Positions 19,198 to 28,785 of a stretch of DNA of 64,000 nt are shown one piece after another. The notes under the pieces were generated by a model that saw only the letters and a program-made list of their open reading frames with translations, was not told the DNA's origin and made no database searches. Location of the stretch: contig JAAYNP010000086.1 in assembly GCA_012520795.1 (NCBI GenBank), positions 1 to 64,000 of the forward strand, in the 5' to 3' direction. This DNA comes from Bacillota bacterium. GTDB lineage: Bacteria; Bacillota; Limnochordia; Darwinibacteriales; DTU012. The stretch's first letter is position 1. Every line of letters starts with the position of its first letter. Made by a program: the position numbers and the translations under genes.

Positions 19198-20190
19198 TTA
19201 ATTGTTCAAAATCTGTGATACCGGCACTATGCTGTAGCCTCGTTTATGCAGCTGCTCAATGATGAGCGGCAGGGCCTGCAGCGTCGGCTCGGTGGGATGC
19301 ATCAGGACAAAAGCTCCATTTTGAATCCGGGTGACCACTCTGTCAATAATCACCGTTGGAGCCGGGCGCTGCCAGTCAACGGTATCAATCGTCCACAGAA
19401 TCGTCTTGTACCCAAGCTCAGCCGCAACCGCCACCGTCTCCTTGTTGTAATCACCGGCAGGAGGAGCGAACAGCATTGGCTTTTGCCCTGTAATATCCAT
19501 AATCTTGTCTTCGCCAGTCAAGATCAGATCCTGGATTTGATCGCGCGTCATCTCGCTCGCCATTCCATGCCAACCTCCGTGGTTGCCGATTTCATGGCCC
19601 GCCAATGCGATCGCCGCAGCCAAACCCGGATACTTTTCAGCCCAGGTTCCAGTTAGAAACCATGTTGTAGCCACTTCATACTGCTTAAACACCTCCAGCA
19701 TGGCTGGAATAACTTCATGTCCCCAATCAACATTGATCATCAGGCTAACAAAAGGTTGGTCAGCCGGGCCTCGGTAGTAGGGTGTGAAATTGGCTTGGGT
19801 GATCGATGGTATCACGGGGACTGTCACCAGGTTCAGCAGAGTGTTTGCCGAAGCATTCATAATCAAATCAATTGTGGCATTAATGTCAATCACCCGGCCT
19901 ACCCGTTCAGGGCTGACTTGGCCATTTTGCCAATCATAACTGGCATTCCTTGCCTCAACGGCTGCTGTGGCACTAAGCTTAAGGACTGTATCATACAATT
20001 CATTTTTCAACATCCCGCCCACATCTTGGCCGGCAATCTTGACTCCCGGCTTGACCCCATGAATCCACCGGATAATAGAATCATACATGGTTAGGCTTCC
20101 AAGAATCAGCAGAACAACTGCGACCACAGCGGCCATGAGCATCAGTTTTTTCCTGGTGATCACCAGGGAGAACCAAAAATCTCTAGCCAT
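19198..20190 (-). CDS. Membrane-anchored polysaccharide deacetylase-like protein with N-terminal extracytoplasmic domain
   Basis: TM segment, about 130-aa domain, NodB domain with NHGGWH and FAPPAGDYN; start MARDFWF overlaps the upstream stop (ATGGCTAG). Confidence 0.82.
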   Translation of the reverse strand: MARDFWFSLVITRKKLMLMAAVVAVVLLILGSLTMYDSIIRWIHGVKPGVKIAGQDVGGMLKNELYDTVLKLSATAAVEARNASYDWQNGQVSPERVGRVIDINATIDLIMNASANTLLNLVTVPVIPSITQANFTPYYRGPADQPFVSLMINVDWGHEVIPAMLEVFKQYEVATTWFLTGTWAEKYPGLAAAIALAGHEIGNHGGWHGMASEMTRDQIQDLILTGEDKIMDITGQKPMLFAPPAGDYNKETVAVAAELGYKTILWTIDTVDWQRPAPTVIIDRVVTRIQNGAFVLMHPTEPTLQALPLIIEQLHKRGYSIVPVSQILNN

Positions 20191-20974
20191 GAGGCTGCTC
20201 CCCTTTCCGCCAATGCTGAATCCCATTATGGTCAATATAATAGTTCTCTCGGTAGATTAATTCACCAACAGGGACGATTTCATATCCTTGAGCAATCAGT
20301 TCCGGAAGGATCCGGCGCAAAGCCCGGGGTGTTTCCGGAGCTGCGTTGTGAAACAGGACAATAGACCCCGGCTCAATTTTGCTCATCACCCTTTGGTAAA
20401 TCTGATCAGCCGTCGTATTTTTCCAATCCAGCGAATCAACGGACCATTGGATTGTATAGTAACCTAGAGAATCAGCTGCCTTGATCACGGTATTGTTGTA
20501 TTCGCCAAAAGGCGGGCGGAAAAGGAATGAATTCTGCCTGGTCAGCTCATAAATCATGGCATGGTTCCGTTCCAGTTCCTTGACAACACCCTCAAAGCCA
20601 AGGTTGTTCATATGCGGGTGCGAATAGCTGTGGTTGCCAATCTCATGCCCTTCTTCCGCGATGCGGATTACATAGTGGGGGTATTTGTCAACCCAGTAAC
20701 CTGCCAGGAAAAATGTGGTTTTAACCTGATGCTGCCTTAAAATATCCAGAATCTCCTCTGTCAAATCAGTCCCCCAGGTAGCATCAAAAGAAATGGCGAG
20801 CTTCTTGGCTTCAGTGCTGACAGCGTAGATTGGCACTAAGCGGTTGGACATCACACTGATCACGTGAGCAATCATTGGCTGAATGGTTTCATGGTAAATA
20901 CTGAACACGATTAATAAAAAAACTCCAAATAGCAATACATGAGCAAGGTTGAGCTTGAATGTGTAAATGCGCAT
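20183..20974 (-). CDS. Polysaccharide deacetylase, PdaB-like
   Basis: SFDATWG, GHEIGNHSYSHPHMN, FRPPFGEYNN; N-terminal TM. Confidence 0.88.
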   Translation of the reverse strand: MRIYTFKLNLAHVLLFGVFLLIVFSIYHETIQPMIAHVISVMSNRLVPIYAVSTEAKKLAISFDATWGTDLTEEILDILRQHQVKTTFFLAGYWVDKYPHYVIRIAEEGHEIGNHSYSHPHMNNLGFEGVVKELERNHAMIYELTRQNSFLFRPPFGEYNNTVIKAADSLGYYTIQWSVDSLDWKNTTADQIYQRVMSKIEPGSIVLFHNAAPETPRALRRILPELIAQGYEIVPVGELIYRENYYIDHNGIQHWRKGEQPHG

Positions 20975-21003
20975 CCTGATCTCCTCCTCATGTATTCATA
21001 TTC

Positions 21004-21037
21004 AAAAAAAAAGAGGTAAATAACATGTATTTACCTC
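21004..21037 (-). terminator. Intrinsic terminator after the DinG-like helicase gene
   Basis: Minus strand GAGGTAAATA-CATGT-TATTTACCTC followed by T9. Confidence 0.9.
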
Positions 21038-21070
21038 AAATCATGCCTTAACCCCGTTGTACGGAAAATG

Positions 21071-23134
21071 TCAATACCAGGCTTTAAGCCTCCGTTCAAT
21101 CTCCTGCAGGCTTGCATAGTGGACAGGGCACTTGGGCAGGGACTTTAGAAAAAGCTTACCGTAGCTTCGTTCCATGATCCGGTGGTCACAGATGAGAATC
21201 AGCCCCCGATCCGTTCTTGTCCGGATTAGGCGGCCGCACCCTTGCCTGAATTTTAAGACAGCCTGCGGCAGGAAATAATGCATAAATGGATTGATCCCGC
21301 TTTCCTGCAGCTGCTCACTGCGGGCTTTTACAATCGGATCCGTAGGTACCTTAAACGGCAGTCTGGTAATAATCACTGCAGACAAGGCATCGCCTGCCAC
21401 ATCCACCCCTTCCCAAAAGCTGTCAGTGCCAAGGAGGATTGCACCTGAATTGGCCTGGAACTGCTCCAACATTTCTGCGCGGGACATTTCCCCCTGTGCC
21501 AGGATCAGGAAGCGGCGGTGAAGCTCCCGCTTCACCATTTCCTCGAGGGTTTGCTTAAGCATTGAGTATGACGTAAAAAGAATGAAGGCGCGGCCTTGAG
21601 TCAGATCCAGGATAGGCTCCAGATGTCCCACCAGTTCAGGGACAAACCCCGGTCGATCAGGCGGCGGCATATCCTTTACGACTGCCAGGTAGACTTGGTT
21701 TTCGTAATCAAAGGGAGATTCAAATATGGCACTGGCTATGTCCCACTGTTCACTCCCGCTGATGCCAATACTGTCGCAGAAATATGCAAAATCCTGGTTG
21801 ACAGTCAAAGTGGCGCTGGTAAAGATGGCCGACTTGACTTGAAAAAGCAGGTGCTCTCTTAATTGGGTACCAACATGTATCGGCGCTGATTGCAGCAGGC
21901 AGCCTTGCTGTTTGGGCTGTTTCTTGACCCAGTAAACATAACTGCCGTCATCTGCTTCCATCAAGAACTCCAGATCGGCAATCACTGCTTCCACGCGCTT
22001 TTGATAAGGTTTTAACTGCTCTCCCAGATCCGCTTCAAGCAGAGAAGCCAACTTGCCGAGTTGTGATGCCAAAGCAGCCAATGCACTATGAAAACGGTCA
22101 TAACAATCAAGCAGCAGCGGTGTCTCCAAGCCTCTGTAGGGAATTGGGACGGCTTCCGATTCCGATTGGTGTGCAAAGAAATCGGCTTCTAAAGCTTGGA
22201 AAAACGCGGCAGCAGCCTCGTCAACGATCCTCAACTGCGGCAGCAGCTGCCAGTCCAAAACAGTGACAAGCTCATCGCCTTCAATTTGATTATCCAGGCC
22301 CATTCGTGCCCGTAAAGCTGCCAGAATCCCACGATTCCTGCCGTGGGGCCGGTGCAAAAACCCAAGCAAACGCCTGATTCTCAGCAGTGAGAGCTGAACG
22401 CTGAAATGCTCGGTGGCAACATCCTCAAAATGATGGGCTTCATCCACCACTATATGGCTATAGGGCGGTAAGACAACTTGGTCCTGCCAACCCACAACTT
22501 GGCGAATGGCAATATCAGCCAGGAGTAAGTGGTGATTGACAATAATGATATCAGCTGTTTCCGCCAAGCGGCGGTTGATAAATACCGGGCATTGGTTGAA
22601 GAAACTGCATTTGTTCCTGCCGCACAGATCTGATTCGGCTTGGATCTGTTCCTTAAGGTCCGGTGCCAATCCATCAAAAGCCCTGTCTATTTCGTTAAGC
22701 GCTTCCTGTTTCAGATAGCCCTCCAATTCAAGCAGCGCTTGGGAATCATCGTAATCCAGCCCCAACTGCCCCTGGCATTCCTTCAATCTAAGCCAACACG
22801 GGTAGTTGTTCCAGCCCTTGACCACTGTCGCATTGAACTTGCAGCCCAGTTTTCTCAAGATGGGGAGATCCTTTTCCAACAGCTGCTGCTGCAGGTTAAT
22901 CGTATTGGTGGACACAACAACCTTTTCGCCCTTTACCCTGGCAAAACAAACGGCTGGATACAGGTAGGCAAGGGATTTGCCTGTCCCTGTGCCTGCCTCA
23001 ATCAAGCCGATATGGCCCTTGGTCAATGTCCTGTAGACAAGATCAGCCATTTTTTGCTGCTGATCCCGGTACTCGTAGCCATCCAAGCTGGCCAGAGGCC
23101 CATTCGGCATAAAAAAAGCACTGTCATACTGCAA
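21071..23134 (-). CDS. ATP-dependent helicase, DinG/XPD family (TTG start)
   Basis: IEAGTGTGKSLAYLYPA, VVDEAHHFED, GTDSFWEGVDVAGDALSAVIITRLPF, QGCGRLIRTRTDRG. Confidence 0.92.
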   Translation of the reverse strand: MQYDSAFFMPNGPLASLDGYEYRDQQQKMADLVYRTLTKGHIGLIEAGTGTGKSLAYLYPAVCFARVKGEKVVVSTNTINLQQQLLEKDLPILRKLGCKFNATVVKGWNNYPCWLRLKECQGQLGLDYDDSQALLELEGYLKQEALNEIDRAFDGLAPDLKEQIQAESDLCGRNKCSFFNQCPVFINRRLAETADIIIVNHHLLLADIAIRQVVGWQDQVVLPPYSHIVVDEAHHFEDVATEHFSVQLSLLRIRRLLGFLHRPHGRNRGILAALRARMGLDNQIEGDELVTVLDWQLLPQLRIVDEAAAAFFQALEADFFAHQSESEAVPIPYRGLETPLLLDCYDRFHSALAALASQLGKLASLLEADLGEQLKPYQKRVEAVIADLEFLMEADDGSYVYWVKKQPKQQGCLLQSAPIHVGTQLREHLLFQVKSAIFTSATLTVNQDFAYFCDSIGISGSEQWDIASAIFESPFDYENQVYLAVVKDMPPPDRPGFVPELVGHLEPILDLTQGRAFILFTSYSMLKQTLEEMVKRELHRRFLILAQGEMSRAEMLEQFQANSGAILLGTDSFWEGVDVAGDALSAVIITRLPFKVPTDPIVKARSEQLQESGINPFMHYFLPQAVLKFRQGCGRLIRTRTDRGLILICDHRIMERSYGKLFLKSLPKCPVHYASLQEIERRLKAWY

Positions 23135-23135
23135 C

Positions 23136-23165
23136 TAACTCACCTCCGATGGCGGGGGTGAGTTA
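23136..23165 (-). promoter_or_regulatory. 9-bp inverted repeat overlapping the helicase Shine-Dalgarno
   Basis: TAACTCACC-CCCGCCATCGGA-GGTGAGTTA; the 3' arm contains most of GGAGGTGAG. Confidence 0.5.
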
Positions 23166-23198
23166 ATAATTCTCCGTAACAGCAAAGATACCTGCAAT

Positions 23199-24014
23199 TT
23201 ACTGCCGGCGCAAGTCCTTACGCCCTAACGAGTCAAGATACTCCAACAGTGGGGTTTGTTCAATAATGCTTGTTAAGGAGCCCTTCTCCGCATAGACATG
23301 AATCCCAACCAAGACCACGAGAATGGCAAGCTTTGCCAAAACCGAAACGTTCATCAGCTCCAGCCCAATAATAGCCCCCAAGACATTGGATCCTACATCT
23401 CCCATCATGGCTTCTCCTCCCAGATCCCAAGGCAAATAGCCTAGTACGCTGCCAAATGCCAAGAGGGCAACCTGAGAATACGATCCAGCGGCGGCCAGAG
23501 GCACTGCCGTCAGCAGAAAGAACTTTCCGGCCCGGCCGGGCCGTACATCCAAAAGGTTTGTGAAATTGGCCCACAAAGCCATATTCAATGCGTTCAACAT
23601 GATGTTTGCCGCCCCACTGGAACTGGCAGCGGCGGCCAACACACTCACAATCATCCCGAAAGCCGCTTTGAGGGCTCCGGTTGTCAAATAACCGTGCTTA
23701 AGGGTACGGAAATGGCCCAAAAAGCCCTGTGCATCACGGCTACCAAGGGTATCGTCTATTAAGCCCAAGAAAGCAAATCCCAGCACAGTAATGATGGCAA
23801 TCGTTCCCTGCTGCAGCGGGATTTCCCCGGTAAACAGCAGCATGATTACAGCTGGAATTATCGTCAGGCTGAAAACCAAACCCAAACCCACTGGAACTTC
23901 CAAATTTTGGTAATTATGGGCGGTCAGCCTCGGCCTAATCATCTTGATTAGCAACGGTGTCAAGTACACCGTACTGGCATAGACAGCAGCTGATAACACA
24001 ATTGGCCAGTACAC
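23199..24014 (-). CDS. Glycosyltransferase family 4 / MraY-like membrane protein
   Basis: Multispanning; FLGLIDDTLGSRDAQGFLGH, MGDVGSNVLGAIIGLE; GTG start inferred just after the GT2 stop. Confidence 0.88.
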   Translation of the reverse strand: MYWPIVLSAAVYASTVYLTPLLIKMIRPRLTAHNYQNLEVPVGLGLVFSLTIIPAVIMLLFTGEIPLQQGTIAIITVLGFAFLGLIDDTLGSRDAQGFLGHFRTLKHGYLTTGALKAAFGMIVSVLAAAASSSGAANIMLNALNMALWANFTNLLDVRPGRAGKFFLLTAVPLAAAGSYSQVALLAFGSVLGYLPWDLGGEAMMGDVGSNVLGAIIGLELMNVSVLAKLAILVVLVGIHVYAEKGSLTSIIEQTPLLEYLDSLGRKDLRRQ

Positions 24015-24016
24015 CT

Positions 24017-24697
24017 CTATCGATGCCTCCAAGCTCGAATGAGAACTCTTCCTATCTGCCACAACTGCCTGCCGCGGTGGCAAAAGCCGGCCCAATTGCG
24101 GCCCGACGCCCGGTGTGTGATAGGCAAGTCAATCTCCACTACCCGATAACCTTTGCGCAAGGCACTAATGGTCAAGGCTGCTTCTACTCCAAAGCCTGAA
24201 GCGAAGCCGCCGCAATCAGCCAACACCCGGTGGCGGACAGCCCGCTGCCCCGACAGCGGGCTGCGCATCTCGCGCCCGGTAAGACACTTGATCCCCCACC
24301 CTGCAACTGCCTTGGCAATTCCGAAACCCATCCCGGCTCCAGAATCGCTTTGTTCCTTGCCGACAGCGGCTATACTCATATCCGCTTGGTTATCCAGCAG
24401 CGGTTCCAACAAAGACCGAACATGAACAGCACTGGAACGCAAGTCGGCATCGACCAACAGGTAAATATCGGCCGGATAGGCCTGCCAGCCGGCATTGAGC
24501 GCTTCGCCTTTGCCCCGGTTGTCGGGCAGATTAATCAGCTCCACTGGATAGTTCAAAGCGATCTGGGCTGTTGCATCGGTAGAACCGTCATTGATCACAA
24601 CAATCCGGCCTACACCTTCAATCTTGGCAACAGCCTCAATTGTTTCGCCAATCCGTTCTGCTTCATTGTAGGCGGGAATCAAAGCGGTGACTTTCAT
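24017..24697 (-). CDS. Glycosyltransferase family 2
   Basis: VTALIPAYNEAERIGETI, VINDGSTDAT, LLVDADLRS. Confidence 0.93.
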   Translation of the reverse strand: MKVTALIPAYNEAERIGETIEAVAKIEGVGRIVVINDGSTDATAQIALNYPVELINLPDNRGKGEALNAGWQAYPADIYLLVDADLRSSAVHVRSLLEPLLDNQADMSIAAVGKEQSDSGAGMGFGIAKAVAGWGIKCLTGREMRSPLSGQRAVRHRVLADCGGFASGFGVEAALTISALRKGYRVVEIDLPITHRASGRNWAGFCHRGRQLWQIGRVLIRAWRHR

Positions 24698-24704
24698 GAG
24701 CGCT

Positions 24705-25424
24705 TCACTCCGATTCCAATCCTGGTACTAGGGCAACTGCCGCATCTCCGTACCCGTAGGTTCCTGTCGAGCCTGCGCCCAATCCCCAAACCATTGCCAA
24801 CTCGCCCAAGAACAGATCACCAATATTGATTATCAAAGCATCTTGAGCCCACGCCGCGAGACCAGGATTGGAGCCGTATGGGTGGAGGATGCAGATCTGC
24901 CAATCCATCCTCCGCAGATAGTCAACGCCCTGTTTTGCTGCATCGGAACACTGATCCCCAATCCAGATCACGGCAATTGGCCGGTGAAGATCCAAGGCGC
25001 CCAACTCTGCATACAGCGGCTCAAGGCCACCAACTGTCGATGGCAGCATGATTGTACCGGCCACCCGGGCACCTGCAGCCTCCAAGGCAGCTGTCAATCT
25101 TGCGGCCGGCCAGGCTTCTTTTCCGTCGGCGAACAAAACCACCTGATGTCCGGACAGCCGATCAGCAATTAAAGCATGGCGGATCAAATCCCAACCCTCT
25201 AGAATCAGTGCTTCCCTCAGTTCAGCCTGCTTGAGGTTTGCTTGAAAATCTTTTGTCCGGGCCTGCAGTTGATTAAACCTGTCTTCGAGCTCATTGATAA
25301 TACTGTTTTGCTCTTGAACCAGTAAATCGTCCTGAAAGAGGATACTTCCTACCAGGATTCCCAGAAACAGGCTGAAAAACACAGCCACCAATGTTGCAAC
25401 ATGATATCTAAAGCCAATGTGCAT
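24705..25424 (-). CDS. SteB/MctB-like (copper transporter family) membrane protein
   Basis: FRYHVATLVAVFFSLFLGILVGSILFQDDLLVQEQNSIINELEDRF N-terminus; next to SteA. Confidence 0.85.
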   Translation of the reverse strand: MHIGFRYHVATLVAVFFSLFLGILVGSILFQDDLLVQEQNSIINELEDRFNQLQARTKDFQANLKQAELREALILEGWDLIRHALIADRLSGHQVVLFADGKEAWPAARLTAALEAAGARVAGTIMLPSTVGGLEPLYAELGALDLHRPIAVIWIGDQCSDAAKQGVDYLRRMDWQICILHPYGSNPGLAAWAQDALIINIGDLFLGELAMVWGLGAGSTGTYGYGDAAVALVPGLESE

Positions 25425-25428
25425 CTGG

Positions 25429-26550
25429 TCACAATCCTCCTAAGAACAGCCTCAGCTCCAACCACAGCAGTCTGATTAAGTCCCGCCAGGAAGTTGCCAG
25501 GGCCAGCAGCAGAATTACCGGTATTAGAGCTGCGATCAGTAAAGGAACGTGCAAAAGCCCAGCTTTACCCGTATAAAGCTGGCTAACGCCTTTGGCATCA
25601 ACCAAAACCGAACCTACCTTCATTCTCGTCAAAAACGTGGAAGCCATTCCCGGCCTGCCTTTTTCCAAAAAATCGATCAGGTTGGAATGCAGCCCTACAG
25701 CGACAATCAGCTTGGCCCCCAGTTCATATGCGAGCAGCAAAGCAATGTCTTCACTGGTGCCTGGTGCCGGGAACACTTTGTAGTCAACATTCAATGCACT
25801 CAGTCTTCTTGCTCCCGGGCTTTTCCCATCCTGGTATGCATGAACCAAAATTTCGGCACCGCATCCAAGAGCCGTCTCCGTAATGCTGTCCATGTCACCA
25901 ATGATCAAGTCAGGCTTGAGGCCGAATTCCAGCAGAGCATCCGCTCCCCCGTCAACACCGATCAGTACCGGGTTCATGTCCTCGATATATGATCCGATGG
26001 CTTCCAAATCAGCCCTGTAACCCGCTCCCCGCACCACCACAACAACATGCCTGCCCGCAAGGTTGACCCGAACCTTGGGTATGATCACGTTGTCGAGGAT
26101 CAGGTGTTTTTCTTTCTGTATATGGGCAATGGTATTGTCTACAAACTTGGATACTTCCCGGTCAAGGTTTTTACGGGCTTGTTCCATGAGTTGATCAACG
26201 ATTTCAACTGTCACCAAACGCCCGCTGGCAAGCAAGGCATCGTTGCGATATACGTTTTCATTAATGACCTGGAGCAACTCTCCATCGTTGATCGATGCAA
26301 AAATTGCCTCACCCAACCGGTCAATGAGGGTAACCCCTCTTTCCATCAGCAGCTTTGGGCCCAAGTTTGGGTAGCGGCCGGTGATGGAATCGGCAGCGTT
26401 GAGCACGACACTGATTCCACAATCGGCAAGCTGCTGTGCTCCAAGGGCGTCAAGATCCGGGTGATCGATGACGGCTATCTCGCGTGGTTGCAAATGTTTG
26501 GCCAAATCCTTTGTTTTCCGGCCTAACCTTGCTTTGCCACTGTAATCCAT
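25429..26550 (-). CDS. SteA-like protein (TPK-like domain, C-terminal TM)
   Basis: GVDGGADALLEFGLKPDLIIGDMDSI; C-terminal hydrophobic segment. Confidence 0.85.
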   Translation of the reverse strand: MDYSGKARLGRKTKDLAKHLQPREIAVIDHPDLDALGAQQLADCGISVVLNAADSITGRYPNLGPKLLMERGVTLIDRLGEAIFASINDGELLQVINENVYRNDALLASGRLVTVEIVDQLMEQARKNLDREVSKFVDNTIAHIQKEKHLILDNVIIPKVRVNLAGRHVVVVVRGAGYRADLEAIGSYIEDMNPVLIGVDGGADALLEFGLKPDLIIGDMDSITETALGCGAEILVHAYQDGKSPGARRLSALNVDYKVFPAPGTSEDIALLLAYELGAKLIVAVGLHSNLIDFLEKGRPGMASTFLTRMKVGSVLVDAKGVSQLYTGKAGLLHVPLLIAALIPVILLLALATSWRDLIRLLWLELRLFLGGL

Positions 26551-26572
26551 GGCAGCACCCCTATAAAATGCT

Positions 26573-26604
26573 TAAAGGACGAAGAACAGGCTCCTCGTCC
26601 TTTC
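26573..26604 (-). terminator. Hairpin terminator after spo0A
   Basis: Minus strand AAAGGACGA...TCGTCCTTT between the spo0A stop and the SteA-like gene. Confidence 0.65.
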
Positions 26605-26632
26605 TAATATTGACCATTAACTGCAGGTTTAA

Positions 26633-27385
26633 TCATGGGAGAGAAAACGTCATGTTTATAATATCTGCCATTTTGGCAATAAAAGTAGAGTTGGTAGGCT
26701 TGCCCCTGGCGGGATCAATCGCATATGGAAAAAGCTTTTGAAGCTGTTCAAGATCACCTTTTGTCCATGCCGCATCTATTGCGTAGCGAATCGACCGCTC
26801 TACATGGCCGGCCCCCGTATGGTTGCTGCGGGCAACAGCCGGATAAAGCCTTTTGGTAATTCCGTTCAGCCAAGCGTGATCCTGACTGGCCAGCAAGATG
26901 GCATCAATCAGGTAGCGGTGGCCTTTGTAGTTGGGCGGGATGCCGAGATTGGCCAGATAACCGGCTAAGAACTGCCGCATGGGGCCCCGGTTGCGTCCGT
27001 AGAGGGGGTCAAAGCCGCTGCCCAGGTAATAATGAATCCATTTGATCCTGGCAATCAAGGCCCTTGGTTCAAACGGCTTAATAAGGTAATAGGCTGTTCC
27101 CAGCTCACTCAAGCCTGTAACGAAGTGATCATCTGCGATTCTTGATATGACCAGGACTCTAGTCTGCGGCTGCAGCCTCATGGTTTTCTGAACAAGGCCC
27201 ATCCCCCGTTCAATTGGCTGCATACAATCGAGAACCGCCACATCTGGATACTTGCCCGCTACCAGTTCCAGAAAGCCTTCATCGGTTGCCGCCAGGTGAG
27301 GCTCGATCTCAGGCTCGCTTTCCAGTTCGTCAAGGAAAGCGCTGCAGAATTCCCAGTCATCATCACGGAGCGCAACCTTGATCAA
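26633..27385 (-). CDS. spo0A: Sporulation master regulator Spo0A (divergent receiver)
   Basis: C-terminal LNGITKRLYPAVARSNHTGAGHVERSIRYAIDAAW and AKPTNS-like GKPTNSTFIAKMAD; downstream of spoIVB. Confidence 0.95.
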   Translation of the reverse strand: MIKVALRDDDWEFCSAFLDELESEPEIEPHLAATDEGFLELVAGKYPDVAVLDCMQPIERGMGLVQKTMRLQPQTRVLVISRIADDHFVTGLSELGTAYYLIKPFEPRALIARIKWIHYYLGSGFDPLYGRNRGPMRQFLAGYLANLGIPPNYKGHRYLIDAILLASQDHAWLNGITKRLYPAVARSNHTGAGHVERSIRYAIDAAWTKGDLEQLQKLFPYAIDPARGKPTNSTFIAKMADIINMTFSLP

Positions 27386-27414
27386 CTAAGGGCACCTCCC
27401 AATCTGGAATGACG

Positions 27415-28743
27415 TTAACAAGCAGCTGTCAACACTTGCCTGGTGGGCTCGGCAGTACCGATCCCCGATTCATATACCATCCACTCGATAAATCCACCGT
27501 AACCCATCCGTGGATCGTTGACAAACACATGGGTGATCGCTCCGATCAGTTTGCCGTTCTGGACAATCGGGCTGCCGCTCATGCCCTGGATGATGCCGCC
27601 TGTTTTGCTTAAAAGCTCAGGATCGACCACCCGCAAAATCATCCCTTTGTCATCCGGCTGAGACTGACGGTAGATTTTGGTGACCTCCACATCAAACTCT
27701 TGAATCTGCTCCCCGTCAATTACTGTGTAGATTTTTGCGGGGCCGGGCTTGACTTCATGGTTAAACGCAATCGGAATCGGCTCCATGAAATAAGGATTAT
27801 GCAGTCTGGCAACAAGCATGCCAAAGATGCCAAACTTTGAGTTCTTTTCGATAGAGCCGATTACAGCTTGATCCACAAACACACCCAGCTTCTCGCCGGG
27901 CAAGCCCCGAATTCCCTGCTTGACACTCTGGATACTTGCGCTGACTATGCTGCCGCTGCTAATCTCCACACCTCTGCCCAGCCCATCTGTAATTGTGTGG
28001 CCTAAAGCCCCATACCTACCTGCTTGGTCAAAGAAGGTCAGTGTCCCCACTCCACTGGCGGGATCCTCCAAAAACACGCCCAACAGGTACACCTGCCGCT
28101 GGGCGCCCCTTAAATCGTCCTGCACCGACAAAACCGGGGTGACCTCAGCAGTCAGGCGCTGGCCATTCCGGTGAAGCTCAATGGTGAGGGTCGAGGCTTG
28201 AGGAGCTAGTTCGTTAACGATTTGGCCGACTTGCTCGGGCTGGGTGACATTTCTGCCTGCGATGGATATGATCACATCACCGGGCTGCAACCCGGCGTCA
28301 GCCGCCGGGTAATACTCTCCGCCATCTATACCCCTTACCGGTACTATGCGGCTGATCACCAGTCCGATAGGGTTGACCATCACCCCTATGGAATGGCCGC
28401 CGGGAAAGAGCAGCACCTCCGGGACAACATCAACCACCAAGTCGCGCACGGGGATAAATCCAAACAGGCGCAGTTGATAATACTGCTTACCGACCTGGTC
28501 CGCCCGGAAAAAAAACTTCCCCTCCGAGGTGGGGACGTTCAAACCTGCTCCATCAACGAGACAAAACGGCAGCTGTACAGATAGCGACAGTTCAGTCCCG
28601 GGAAACAACCTAATATCACCCGGGATTCCCGCCATGCTTGCCAGCGGCATGGTGGAAAGCAGGCCAAATACGACTAATGCAGGTATCAGCAACAACCAGT
28701 TGTACCTTTTTTTCACACCCGGATACTCCCCTCGCAACATCAT
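27415..28743 (-). CDS. spoIVB: SpoIVB peptidase
   Basis: PDZ domain (GLQPGDVIISIAGRNV) plus SA-family serine peptidase (GIIQGMSGSPIVQNGKLIGAITHVFVNDPRMGYG). Confidence 0.96.
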   Translation of the reverse strand: MMLRGEYPGVKKRYNWLLLIPALVVFGLLSTMPLASMAGIPGDIRLFPGTELSLSVQLPFCLVDGAGLNVPTSEGKFFFRADQVGKQYYQLRLFGFIPVRDLVVDVVPEVLLFPGGHSIGVMVNPIGLVISRIVPVRGIDGGEYYPAADAGLQPGDVIISIAGRNVTQPEQVGQIVNELAPQASTLTIELHRNGQRLTAEVTPVLSVQDDLRGAQRQVYLLGVFLEDPASGVGTLTFFDQAGRYGALGHTITDGLGRGVEISSGSIVSASIQSVKQGIRGLPGEKLGVFVDQAVIGSIEKNSKFGIFGMLVARLHNPYFMEPIPIAFNHEVKPGPAKIYTVIDGEQIQEFDVEVTKIYRQSQPDDKGMILRVVDPELLSKTGGIIQGMSGSPIVQNGKLIGAITHVFVNDPRMGYGGFIEWMVYESGIGTAEPTRQVLTAAC

Positions 28744-28785
28744 TTGCTTGTATCGTACCCGGGTTGGATAAGTTTATTTCAGGAA

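Noticed and set aside
27386-27440. Possible Spo0A box (TGTCAAC) near the spo0A start
   Set aside because: It matches only part of the consensus and lies within the spoIVB coding end; not enough to call.
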